In this document: positions 1-5,532 of the stretch, piece by piece
Numbering within the stretch: the stretch's first letter is position 1
Layout of the letters: each line of letters opens with the position of its first letter
NCBI GenBank assembly: GCA_003456765.1
Contig: DMOT01000165.1
Span: forward strand, 1 to 5,532
From: Bacillota bacterium
GTDB taxonomy: Bacteria > Bacillota > DTU025
DNA length: 5,532 bases
Direction: 5' to 3'
The notes under the pieces: model-generated
Seen by the model: only the letters and a program-made list of their open reading frames with translations
Database searches by the model: none
What the model was told of the DNA's origin: nothing
Translations under genes and position numbers: made by a program

Positions 1-2
1 GT

Positions 3-896
3 ATGAAAGTGCCACATAACATGACTACTGGGGATGGCAAGAAGAAAAAGCAACTCACATCGGGGCAGATCGCCCTGGAGATCCTGAAATACGTAGTGCT
101 CATTGTGGGAGCGTTTGTAATGCTGGCGCCTATGCTATGGATGATATCCACATCCCTTACTGCCGACTCGGTGATTTTTTCCTACAAGCTTATTCCAGAG
201 CGTATCACTTTCCAGAACTATGTACGGGCTTGGACGTTTCCGAGCAACTTCGATGAAGCGGTAACTCTGGGCACCTTCTTCCTAAACAGCGTGCTCGTAA
301 CTGCGCTTATCACAGGCCCGGCTCTGATCGTGGACTCGCTGGCAGGATACGTTCTTGCACGGCGCGATATTCCTGGCAAGAACCTGCTTTTTTACATGGC
401 TCTGGCTACCATGATGATTCCGTTCTATGTGATTGCCGTGCCGCTCTTCCTTACCGTAATGAAACTGCGCTGGCTTGACACTTATCAAGGAATGATCGTT
501 CCGTTCCTTGCATCGGGTTTCGGAATCTTCATGTTCAAGCAGTTCTTTCAGACGATCCCACGGGATCTCGAAGACGCGGCCTTGGTCGATGGATGTTCGG
601 CGTGGCGTATCTACTGGTCTATCATGCTGCCGCTTGCAAAGCCTGTACTTGGAACGATGGCAATATTCAAGGTAATGTGGTCATGGAACCAATTCCTATG
701 GCCCTTGTTGATCATCAACGACATGCGCATGAAGACAATGCCACTGGCGCTCACCATGTTCAGGGGGCTCAACGTGACAGAGTGGGGAACGCTGTGTGCT
801 GGGATGACAATAGCCACAATTCCCATGGTCATTGTTTACCTGTTGATGCAGGATTCGTTCCAGAAGGGAATAACGATGGGCGCTGTTAAGGGCTGA
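3..896 (+). CDS. Carbohydrate ABC transporter permease, MalG family
   Basis: Membrane-spanning subunit of a binding-protein-dependent sugar importer. Such permeases normally pair with a MalF-type permease, a solute-binding protein and an MsmX/MalK-type ATPase; none of these is visible here, so they are probably upstream or elsewhere. The 297-residue product has the usual MalG-family length. A lysine-rich cytoplasmic N-terminus (about residues 13-16) is followed by about six hydrophobic segments (roughly 28-48, 93-115, 128-150, 162-180, 214-237 and 262-283). The cytoplasmic EAA loop that docks the ATPase lies at residues 190-210, with E190, D191-A192-A193, D196-G197 and the closing L209-P210. 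The C-terminus ends in the family's typical Q-K-G-I...G-A-V-K-G pattern. The start is unsettled: ATG at 3 has only two bases before it in the window, and ATG at 21 is an in-frame alternative. The class is clear; the sugar transported cannot be read from the sequence. Confidence 0.93.
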   Translation: MKVPHNMTTGDGKKKKQLTSGQIALEILKYVVLIVGAFVMLAPMLWMISTSLTADSVIFSYKLIPERITFQNYVRAWTFPSNFDEAVTLGTFFLNSVLVTALITGPALIVDSLAGYVLARRDIPGKNLLFYMALATMMIPFYVIAVPLFLTVMKLRWLDTYQGMIVPFLASGFGIFMFKQFFQTIPRDLEDAALVDGCSAWRIYWSIMLPLAKPVLGTMAIFKVMWSWNQFLWPLLIINDMRMKTMPLALTMFRGLNVTEWGTLCAGMTIATIPMVIVYLLMQDSFQKGITMGAVKG

Positions 897-1182
897 TTCT
901 CTATGAGTAGGCTGTTGATGTTAGTCGGAGCATGAAAGACATGATCACGCTCTCGAGTACAGGCACACCGGCGCTCTTTCTGCATGCTGCCGAAGCCGTT
1001 CACGGGTACCTCGGCATGGTAATTGAGCACGATGAGGGAAACCGGAGCCAGGATAATCGCTGCGAAGGCGAACACTCTACTCAGGCGGGCTTCCGTGGAT
1101 GCTCCAGGATAGTCAGATGAATGGAGAAGAAGCGGAGAGCCTGCGACGGGTAGTCCACCGTGGGCTCTCCCCGGTTGCACAC
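897..1182. other. Intergenic gap between convergent genes
   Basis: This 286-base stretch separates the stop of the plus-strand permease from the stop of the minus-strand GH172 gene. I see no tRNA, no gene with a ribosome binding site, and no insertion-sequence ends. A minus-strand frame stays open from GTG at 1180 to the stop at 836, running into the permease, but it lacks a Shine-Dalgarno site and resembles no family I recognise. A weak bulged hairpin (TGCCGA at 988-993 with TCGGCA at 1011-1016) lies about 90 bases past the permease stop but has no T-run. The only structured element I would note is the hairpin at 1134-1170. Confidence 0.6.
1134..1170 (-). terminator. Candidate transcription terminator of the GH172 gene
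   Basis: A perfect 8-bp inverted repeat (GGAGAGCC at 1134-1141, GGCTCTCC at 1163-1170) encloses a second 4-bp stem (ACGG 1146-1149 with CCGT 1158-1161) and an 8-base loop. It begins 13 bases past the minus-strand stop codon, where a terminator would be expected. Read on the minus strand, the stem is followed by GCTTCTTCTCC, which is pyrimidine-rich but not a true T-run. It is therefore at best an imperfect intrinsic terminator, or an RNA-stabilising 3' hairpin. Because both genes converge here, it could serve either strand, but the pyrimidine tail favours the minus strand. Confidence 0.4.
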
Positions 1183-2241
1183 TTACTCTGGTCTTGGTAG
1201 GCGCTCGTGAACTGGCGGCAGAGGCGGCATCGCTTTGTGCGGCTCTACTTGGTACCAGTATGCAGTGCTTGAGTAGTCATCACTCCTGTGATTGTTGTGA
1301 CCGTGCTCAATGGTGACACGAATTGACTTCTCAAACATGATTGGGTCTTCGATATGGTATCTATAGAGTGTTATCTTGCCTGACCAGTTGGGCCCGCCGG
1401 GCAGTATTATTCCATGGTATGGCGTGCAGACTTCCTGAGTGGGGCACCATGCGGTGTTGAAGTAGTCCTCAGTGCCGGTACCGTGCAGAGACGGTGGAAA
1501 TGGTTCTCCATCGATGAATATCATGTCATCGCCTTCACCGTACCAGTTCCATTTGTCAGTGGTTCTAAGATTGTGTATGTTGAGGTTGCATCCCACGTAG
1601 TGGCCGCGGCCTTCAGCCTCTAGTATTGCGTAGTTGCCCTCATCGCTCAGGTTCTTGCCGCTGCACTGGAACTCTCTATTGGTCATGCCCTGATCTGATA
1701 TCCCTGTGCAGGGGTTCTCTCTGTTCCACCATGCATGGAAGCGAGCCATGTTGCCGGGTATGGAAGAATAGCTTTCATAATCGACGTAGTAATACAGAGT
1801 CACTGGAGTGTCGGAGCACTCATTGGTAACTTCCAATCGTGCGCCGTCTGCAAAGGGCATGGGGAACCAGCAGTTGAAAGACTTGCCGTCCTGGGGGCTC
1901 ATTGCCAGTGGAAGCGATGTAAAATTTCGGTGCATGGCGTGCCCCATACCGAAGAAGTCTCCTATCGGCACCTGGATACTGGGATCACTCTCTCCATCCC
2001 AAAACGCCCGAAATACTGTCTTGCGCAGGAAATCGGCTTCTTCGCACGACATCGTAACCCATATGTGCGTAATACAGCCTGCTCCTGCTATGTCCACAAT
2101 AATTGCAGTCTCCTGTGGACCTATGATAATCCAATCGTCGTTTCCTCCGGTGCGGTCGTAGCTTGATGCGCGTCTCCTTCTTCCATCTCTCAAGATGGCA
2201 AGCTCACGGAGGGAACTGCCTCCAGGACCTATGCGACTCAT
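1183..2241 (-). CDS. DUF2961 family protein, putative GH172 glycoside hydrolase
   Basis: 352-residue protein of the DUF2961 family (CAZy GH172). Characterised members cleave alpha-D-fructofuranosyl or D-arabinofuranosyl linkages, and many relatives have unknown substrates. Family hallmarks are all present: the N-terminal S-L-R-E-L-A...R-D-G...S-S-Y-D-R-T-G-G-N block (residues 10-34), T-H-I-W (58-61), W-D-G-E (81-84), V-P-x-G-D-F-F-G (91-98), W-N-W-Y-G-E-G-D-D (231-239), H-G-T-G-T-E-D-Y-F (253-261), Y-R-Y-H-I-E-D-P-I (293-301) and D-D-Y-S-S-x-A-Y-W-Y-Q (321-331). E236 and E258, 22 residues apart, are the likely catalytic pair, matching by position the two essential glutamates I recall from the Bifidobacterium dentium enzyme. 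The frame is open for 99 more codons upstream, but the domain begins right at this ATG and a strong Shine-Dalgarno site sits 8 bases before it. No signal peptide follows from this start, so the enzyme should be cytoplasmic. It is transcribed divergently from nagZ and convergently with the permease. Family assignment is firm; the substrate is not. Confidence 0.92.
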   Translation of the reverse strand: MSRIGPGGSSLRELAILRDGRRRRASSYDRTGGNDDWIIIGPQETAIIVDIAGAGCITHIWVTMSCEEADFLRKTVFRAFWDGESDPSIQVPIGDFFGMGHAMHRNFTSLPLAMSPQDGKSFNCWFPMPFADGARLEVTNECSDTPVTLYYYVDYESYSSIPGNMARFHAWWNRENPCTGISDQGMTNREFQCSGKNLSDEGNYAILEAEGRGHYVGCNLNIHNLRTTDKWNWYGEGDDMIFIDGEPFPPSLHGTGTEDYFNTAWCPTQEVCTPYHGIILPGGPNWSGKITLYRYHIEDPIMFEKSIRVTIEHGHNNHRSDDYSSTAYWYQVEPHKAMPPLPPVHERLPRPE

Positions 2242-2249
2242 TGTCCTCA

Positions 2250-2259
2250 CACCTCCCTT
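2250..2259 (-). promoter_or_regulatory. Ribosome binding site that fixes the GH172 start
   Basis: Read on the minus strand this is AAGGGAGGTG, followed by 8 bases and the ATG at 2241. It decides between the short 352-residue form and a 451-residue form starting at 2538, which has no comparable site in front of its ATG. The same AAGGGAGG-like pattern precedes the other genes of the window. Confidence 0.8.
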
Positions 2260-2380
2260 CGCAGTATACACCAGATTGCATGGAGATTGAAGAGATTCTC
2301 CACAAGGTATTGCATTGCAGGGGAAGGAAAACTCCAACTGGTGTAGAATCTCTGCATTGAAAACTCTGAATCCATGGAGC

Positions 2381-2393
2381 AATACTCCGTATT
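2381..2393. repeat. Small palindrome, possible operator
   Basis: AATAC-TCC-GTATT is a perfect 5-bp inverted repeat around a 3-base centre, in the divergent intergenic region about 140 bases before the GH172 start and 209 bases before the nagZ start. It could bind a dimeric regulator of either gene. It is not of the usual LacI-operator form with a central CG, and it lies rather far from both starts, so the call is weak. Confidence 0.2.
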
Positions 2394-2584
2394 CCGCATT
2401 CTGACGTAGATTAGCCAGATGAATCATGTCGAGCGGGAACAATGGAACACAGAGATACGGCCATTCCCCACTGCAATGGCAAGCGCTAGAGACGCAAAAT
2501 GCTACGATAGTCAGGTATGCCTGCTTGTGCAGACTCATTGCAACAGGGGATCGTAGTGGGTGCAGTCAAGCGATAGAGGAAGTC

Positions 2585-2595
2585 AAGGGGAGGAG
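2585..2595 (+). promoter_or_regulatory. Ribosome binding site that fixes the nagZ GTG start
   Basis: AAGGGGAGGAG, with 6 bases between it and GTG at 2602. An earlier in-frame GTG at 2560 has no such site and would place this Shine-Dalgarno sequence inside the coding region, so 2602 is preferred. Confidence 0.8.
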
Positions 2596-2601
2596 TACAC
2601 C

Positions 2602-4281
2602 GTGAAAAGGATCGGCACATGCCGAGAAGATGAGTTGCTGCAGTCTATGAGCCTACGTGAGAAGATCGGGCAGATGACTATGGCAGGATTTGAGGATCAT
2701 TTCGACGGCGAACTACCTGAAGGTATTGGCTCGCTCTTCAAAGACCCGGGACTGGGCAGTGTGGCCATTTTCGCGCGCAATGCACATGGTCCTGCAGAGA
2801 TGCGCGAGCTTACCTCGGCTCTCCAGGACGCCGCGGCCGCAGCGGGGGCGAAGGTTCCCCTTTTCATCATGGCTGACCAGGAAAGCGGGATAGTCATGCA
2901 GGTCACAGATGGGACCGCCGTCTTCCCGGGCAACATGGCTTTTGCAGCTACCGGGGATGCAGAAAATGCGTATGAGGCCTGCCGAATAATCGCCATTGAA
3001 TCCCTGGCTATGGGCATCAACGCTGTGTGCGCTCCTGATGTTGACGTAAATGCTGACCCCGACAACCCGATAATAGGCATAAGGGCTTACAGTGACGACC
3101 CTGCGATTGCCGGGAGTTTCGGAAGCGCTGCGGTGCGCGGATATGCTGAAGGCGCAGCGCTATGCATGGCAAAGCACTTCCCCGGACATGGACGAACTTC
3201 TGTAGATTCCCACCTTTCAGTCGCGCTTATCGATTCTCCCATCGAAGAGATTGAAGCCCTGGACTTGCCGCCGTTCCGAGAAGCTATATGCGCTGGCGTC
3301 CCGGCGGTGATGACGGCGCACATTCGGGTTCCCGCTCTCGATCAAACAGGCACGTTTGGAACCATGTCGCGCCCAATCCTGACTGAGCTGCTTCGCAACA
3401 AGATGGGATTTCACGGCTTGATAATCACCGACTGCCTGGAGATGGGGGCGATCAAGGACACAATAGGCACTCCTCGGGCTGCGGTTCGGGCAGTGGAGGC
3501 AGGTGCCGACATAGTCTTGATGGCCCACACTCTGCAGCTGCAAAGGGAGGCAATTGACCGAATTGAGCAGGCTGTGCTGACCGGGCGGATCCCCAGAGAG
3601 AACATAGACGCCTCGTGCAGGCGTATCCTGAGGACTAAACTCCAACTTGAAGAAGCACGCCGGAGAATGTGGCCGGGCGGGCGTCCGTCTCTAGACGTTG
3701 TGGGATGCACAGAGCATCTTGAAGCCGAAAAGAGGATTGCCCGACAGTCGATTACGCTTGTGCGAAACGACGACGGAGTGTTGCCTTTCCGTCGCGAAAG
3801 CCTGAAAACTGTTGCCGTAGTGTACCCTGCCACGATGCCAAGGCTTCGCGCTGAGGACTTGACAGAGGGAGAGACGGTACTGGGCAAGGAGATTGCCTCC
3901 CGAGGAGTGGCTGTCATCGAAGTGGGCGTCAGTCTGGCTCCCACAAGAGCTGAAATTGATGCGGCTCTTGCAGCGGCAGGGCGCGCTGATGCGGTAGTGG
4001 TTGCCACGTCCTGCAAGACAGGTGAACAGGAGAAAGCCCAGGGAAGGCTTGTGCAGGCGCTGAGGAGAGCGGCTGCGGCGCCTGTTGTGGCGTGCGGGAT
4101 TCGCAATCCCTACGACATAAGGGCATATCCGGAAGTAGGGACCTACCTGGTGACATACGGGTACCGGCCATGTTCCATCAGGGCGATGGTGGAAGTGTTG
4201 TTCGGCGAGATTGCGCCAAAGGGCAGGCTTCCTGTGGAGATACCGGGATTCTATCCCCGCGGTTACGGGCTCGAGAGCTAG
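2602..4281 (+). CDS. nagZ: Beta-N-acetylhexosaminidase, GH3 family, NagZ type
   Basis: Retaining glycoside hydrolase expected to release terminal beta-linked GlcNAc, classically from GlcNAc-MurNAc or GlcNAc-anhydroMurNAc fragments in peptidoglycan recycling. The 559-residue product has the two-domain layout known from Bacillota-type NagZ: a GH3 TIM barrel (about residues 15-350) and a C-terminal alpha/beta domain (about 380-559), unlike the single-domain enterobacterial enzyme of about 340 residues. The barrel carries the NagZ signature K191-H-F-P-G-H-G197 followed by D202-S-H204, the Asp-His dyad that acts as general acid/base in this subfamily. The likely nucleophile is D277 in I-I-T-D-C-L-E-M-G-A-I. 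A-D-Q-E-S-G near residue 91-96 matches the substrate-binding Asp region. There is no signal peptide, so it should be cytoplasmic. Translation starts at GTG behind a strong ribosome binding site. The GHL10-like gene follows after 59 bases on the same strand, probably in one operon. All catalytic residues seem intact. Activity on other beta-hexosaminides, such as chitin fragments, is possible. Confidence 0.92.
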   Translation: MKRIGTCREDELLQSMSLREKIGQMTMAGFEDHFDGELPEGIGSLFKDPGLGSVAIFARNAHGPAEMRELTSALQDAAAAAGAKVPLFIMADQESGIVMQVTDGTAVFPGNMAFAATGDAENAYEACRIIAIESLAMGINAVCAPDVDVNADPDNPIIGIRAYSDDPAIAGSFGSAAVRGYAEGAALCMAKHFPGHGRTSVDSHLSVALIDSPIEEIEALDLPPFREAICAGVPAVMTAHIRVPALDQTGTFGTMSRPILTELLRNKMGFHGLIITDCLEMGAIKDTIGTPRAAVRAVEAGADIVLMAHTLQLQREAIDRIEQAVLTGRIPRENIDASCRRILRTKLQLEEARRRMWPGGRPSLDVVGCTEHLEAEKRIARQSITLVRNDDGVLPFRRESLKTVAVVYPATMPRLRAEDLTEGETVLGKEIASRGVAVIEVGVSLAPTRAEIDAALAAAGRADAVVVATSCKTGEQEKAQGRLVQALRRAAAAPVVACGIRNPYDIRAYPEVGTYLVTYGYRPCSIRAMVEVLFGEIAPKGRLPVEIPGFYPRGYGLES

Positions 4282-4321
4282 GCTGGCGCAGATGGTGCCG
4301 CCTGGCTCAGAATATAGTGGC

Positions 4322-4331
4322 AAAGGGAGGA
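4322..4331 (+). promoter_or_regulatory. Ribosome binding site of the GHL10-like gene
   Basis: AAAGGGAGGA, with its GGAGG core ending 10 bases before ATG at 4341. It supports this start over earlier in-frame ATG codons, which would make the gene overlap nagZ and put about 80 uncharacteristic residues ahead of the signal peptide. Confidence 0.75.
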
Positions 4332-4340
4332 TCTAGGGGT

Positions 4341-5495
4341 ATGTTTAGAAATGCGCGACTCATGTTGTACTTTGTCATCGGTTGTCTCATGCTGGCATTC
4401 TGCGTGACTCCTGCAGCTGCAAATGGCCAGAGCAATCTGGCAGTTTGGTTGTGGGGAAGCACTGTGAGGACGCAGGGCGCTGAAGCCGTTGTGAAGGGTT
4501 TGGCTGAGAACCACGTGACCGACGTGTTCCTGTTGGTAAGAGGCACTGCTGGCAAGGCCGACTACGCCAGCGCAATCGCTCCCCCGGCCGAGGCTGACAA
4601 AGACGCTCTTGGCGATATGATGGCAGTCTGTCGCCCACTGGGAATCAGAGTGCATGCCTGGTTCGTGTTCAACCAGGACAAGGCCTACATCGACCTCCAT
4701 CCGGAAGATAGCATGTGGCATCACGGAAAGGCGAACACTGAGTTCAAGCCGTATCGTATGGAGGACGGAAAGGTTTGCCCCATGTCTGAAGCTCATCTTG
4801 GATACATGAATGACATGATCAGAGAAGTGCTCGAGAACTACGACGTCGATGGGATTCATCTGGACTACATACGCTACGGGCACATGGTCTACTGCTTCTG
4901 CCCTGACCATGTTCAAAAGGCAACCAACCTGGGGATAAGCGTAGACCGAGTCCGCGAGGTCATATTCGAGACTTCCTATGCGAGCAATGCGAATCCCAAT
5001 CGATTCTTCGAGGCATATGAGTCGGGCGACGCGGATGTGGTGGCCTGGGTGAAGATGCGCCAGTCTGAGATACGCGGTGCGGCCGCCAGCATGCGTGCTG
5101 TTGCCAGAGAAGCAAAGCCCAACGTGATCTTCTCCGCAAGCCTGATGCCTGAAGGAGCCCTTGTTGATACAAATTCCTTTGCAATGTGCCATTACGGACA
5201 GAGCTACGAGGACGCCGGGGAGCTCTACGATCTCGTCTGCCCCATGGCTTATCATCTTGACTTCGGCAAGTCTCCTGCGTGGGTCGGCGATGTGGCGCGC
5301 GGTACGATCGAGCTCGTAGGAAGTGATGTGCCGGTGTACATAGGAGTTCAGGCTTACGGCAACAAGGCCGATCGCGATGCGGTGCAAGAGGCCATCGCTG
5401 CTGGCTTGGAAGCAGGGGCTGAGGGTGTTGCGCTGTTCAGATTCGGCACAATGAATGAAGAACGCTGGTCGGCGGTGAGTGACGCTCTTAAGTAG
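4341..5495 (+). CDS. Secreted glycosyl-hydrolase-like protein, GHL10 (DUF187) type
   Basis: 384-residue exported protein predicted to be a TIM-barrel glycoside hydrolase acting outside the membrane. The N-terminus is a signal peptide: R3 and R6, a hydrophobic core at about 7-22, and A25-A-A27 before N28 as the likely cleavage site. A cysteine at 21 lies in L-A-F-C, but Phe before Cys fits a lipobox poorly. The mature part shows an early beta strand (N32-L-A-V-W), D61-V-F-L-L-V-R, V104-H-A-W-F, then the diagnostic D168-V-D-G-I-H-L-D-Y-I-R-Y179 with D175 as a candidate catalytic acid, and V299-C-P-M-A-Y-H late in the barrel. This pattern is typical of proteins annotated as family 10 glycosylhydrolase / GHL10. 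E. coli DigH (YddW), of this family, cleaves peptidoglycan strands stripped of stem peptides. The protein is somewhat shorter than DigH or YngK and has no extra binding domain. It follows nagZ closely. Family placement is fairly sure at the fold level; GHL13 (DUF4015) is an alternative, and the substrate is inferred only. Confidence 0.78.
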   Translation: MFRNARLMLYFVIGCLMLAFCVTPAAANGQSNLAVWLWGSTVRTQGAEAVVKGLAENHVTDVFLLVRGTAGKADYASAIAPPAEADKDALGDMMAVCRPLGIRVHAWFVFNQDKAYIDLHPEDSMWHHGKANTEFKPYRMEDGKVCPMSEAHLGYMNDMIREVLENYDVDGIHLDYIRYGHMVYCFCPDHVQKATNLGISVDRVREVIFETSYASNANPNRFFEAYESGDADVVAWVKMRQSEIRGAAASMRAVAREAKPNVIFSASLMPEGALVDTNSFAMCHYGQSYEDAGELYDLVCPMAYHLDFGKSPAWVGDVARGTIELVGSDVPVYIGVQAYGNKADRDAVQEAIAAGLEAGAEGVALFRFGTMNEERWSAVSDALK

Positions 5496-5516
5496 TTATC
5501 AGTCGTGTGGATACGC

Positions 5517-5526
5517 AAGGGTGGAG
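5517..5526 (+). promoter_or_regulatory. Probable ribosome binding site of a following gene
   Basis: AAGGGTGGAG resembles the Shine-Dalgarno sites of the other genes in the window and starts 22 bases after the GHL10-like stop. The start codon would be the TTG at the very end (5530-5532), which is rather close, or a codon just beyond the window. It suggests that the nagZ operon continues downstream with a third gene. Confidence 0.45.
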
Positions 5527-5532
5527 CTATTG

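Larger units (their letters stand above)
2242..2601. other. Divergent intergenic region between GH172 and nagZ
   Basis: About 360 bases between the two divergent start codons, so it should hold the promoters of both transcription units. I found no convincing -35/-10 pair for either direction. On the minus strand the frame continuous with GH172 stays open through 2538; its translation is cysteine-rich and resembles no domain I know. Small symmetric elements occur: a 13-base palindrome at 2381-2393, and two GAGATT direct repeats at 2283-2288 and 2292-2297 that partly overlap a GGAGA/TCTCC inverted repeat (2282-2286, 2297-2301). Any of these could be regulator sites, but no regulator gene is in the window and short repeats like these also arise by chance. 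Confidence 0.55.

Noticed and set aside
988..1016. Hairpin TGCCGA/TCGGCA as terminator of the permease gene
   Set aside because: The stem is short and interrupted by an asymmetric internal loop, lies about 90 bases beyond the stop, and has no T-run after it.
836..1180. Minus-strand open frame of 114 codons with one hydrophobic stretch, starting at GTG 1180
   Set aside because: No ribosome binding site before the GTG, it overlaps the 3' end of the well-supported permease, contains the candidate terminator hairpin, and resembles no protein family I recognise.
2263..2291. Minus-strand promoter with TATACT (2263-2268) as the -10 box of GH172
   Set aside because: The matching -35 position reads TTCAAT, a poor match, and the transcript would start inside the Shine-Dalgarno site, leaving almost no leader.
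2242..2538. GH172 as a 451-residue protein starting at ATG 2538 with a signal-like N-terminus
   Set aside because: No Shine-Dalgarno site before 2538, the extra 99 residues are atypical and cysteine-rich, and a strong ribosome binding site lies directly before ATG 2241, where the family domain begins.
3411..4323. Long minus-strand open frames inside nagZ
   Set aside because: They are antisense to an intact, motif-rich GH3 gene, have no ribosome binding sites worth noting, and give low-complexity Ser/Ala/Arg-rich translations typical of antisense shadows.
4092..4340. N-terminal extension of the GHL10-like protein overlapping the end of nagZ
   Set aside because: The upstream residues are the out-of-frame shadow of nagZ. 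A clean signal peptide begins at ATG 4341 behind a good ribosome binding site.
4392..4403. Lipoprotein signal (lipobox L-A-F-C at residues 18-21) in the GHL10-like protein
   Set aside because: Phenylalanine just before the cysteine does not fit a lipobox, whereas A-A-A at 25-27 gives a normal signal peptidase I site.

Overview
The window is a bacterial carbohydrate-metabolism locus. It holds four protein genes and no sign of mobile DNA, RNA genes or CRISPR. By eye the GC content is moderate (a little above 50%). Purine-rich Shine-Dalgarno sites of the AAGGGAGG type precede three of the four starts, and one gene starts with GTG. The NagZ is the two-domain form known from Bacillota and related lineages. 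Together these suggest a Gram-positive-type or deep-branching bacterium (Bacillota, or a group such as Armatimonadota), but the sequence alone does not settle the taxon.

Layout. (1) 3-896 (+): inner-membrane permease of a MalG-type sugar ABC importer. Its partner genes are presumably upstream, outside the window. (2) 897-1182: gene-free gap between convergent genes, with a bipartite hairpin (1134-1170) just past the end of the minus-strand gene. (3) 1183-2241 (-): DUF2961 protein, the family now classed as glycoside hydrolase family GH172. The frame is open back to 2538, but a strong ribosome binding site puts the start at 2241. (4) 2242-2601: about 360 bases between divergent starts, with small palindromes but no convincing gene. 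(5) 2602-4281 (+): GH3 beta-N-acetylhexosaminidase of the NagZ type, cytoplasmic, starting at GTG. (6) 4341-5495 (+): secreted TIM-barrel glycosyl-hydrolase-like protein of the GHL10 (DUF187) type, 59 bases after nagZ and probably in one operon with it. (7) 5517-5526: a ribosome-binding-site-like stretch at the window edge suggests that another gene follows.

How they may work together (inference): the secreted GHL10-like protein would act on a glycan outside the membrane, the ABC importer would take up oligosaccharides, and the two hydrolases without signal peptides (NagZ and GH172) would finish the breakdown in the cytoplasm. NagZ points to GlcNAc-containing material, possibly the cell's own peptidoglycan, because the characterised GHL10 member E. 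coli DigH cleaves denuded peptidoglycan strands. GH172 points to D-arabinofuranose or alpha-D-fructofuranose linkages. Whether these belong to one pathway or two neighbouring ones cannot be decided from this window.
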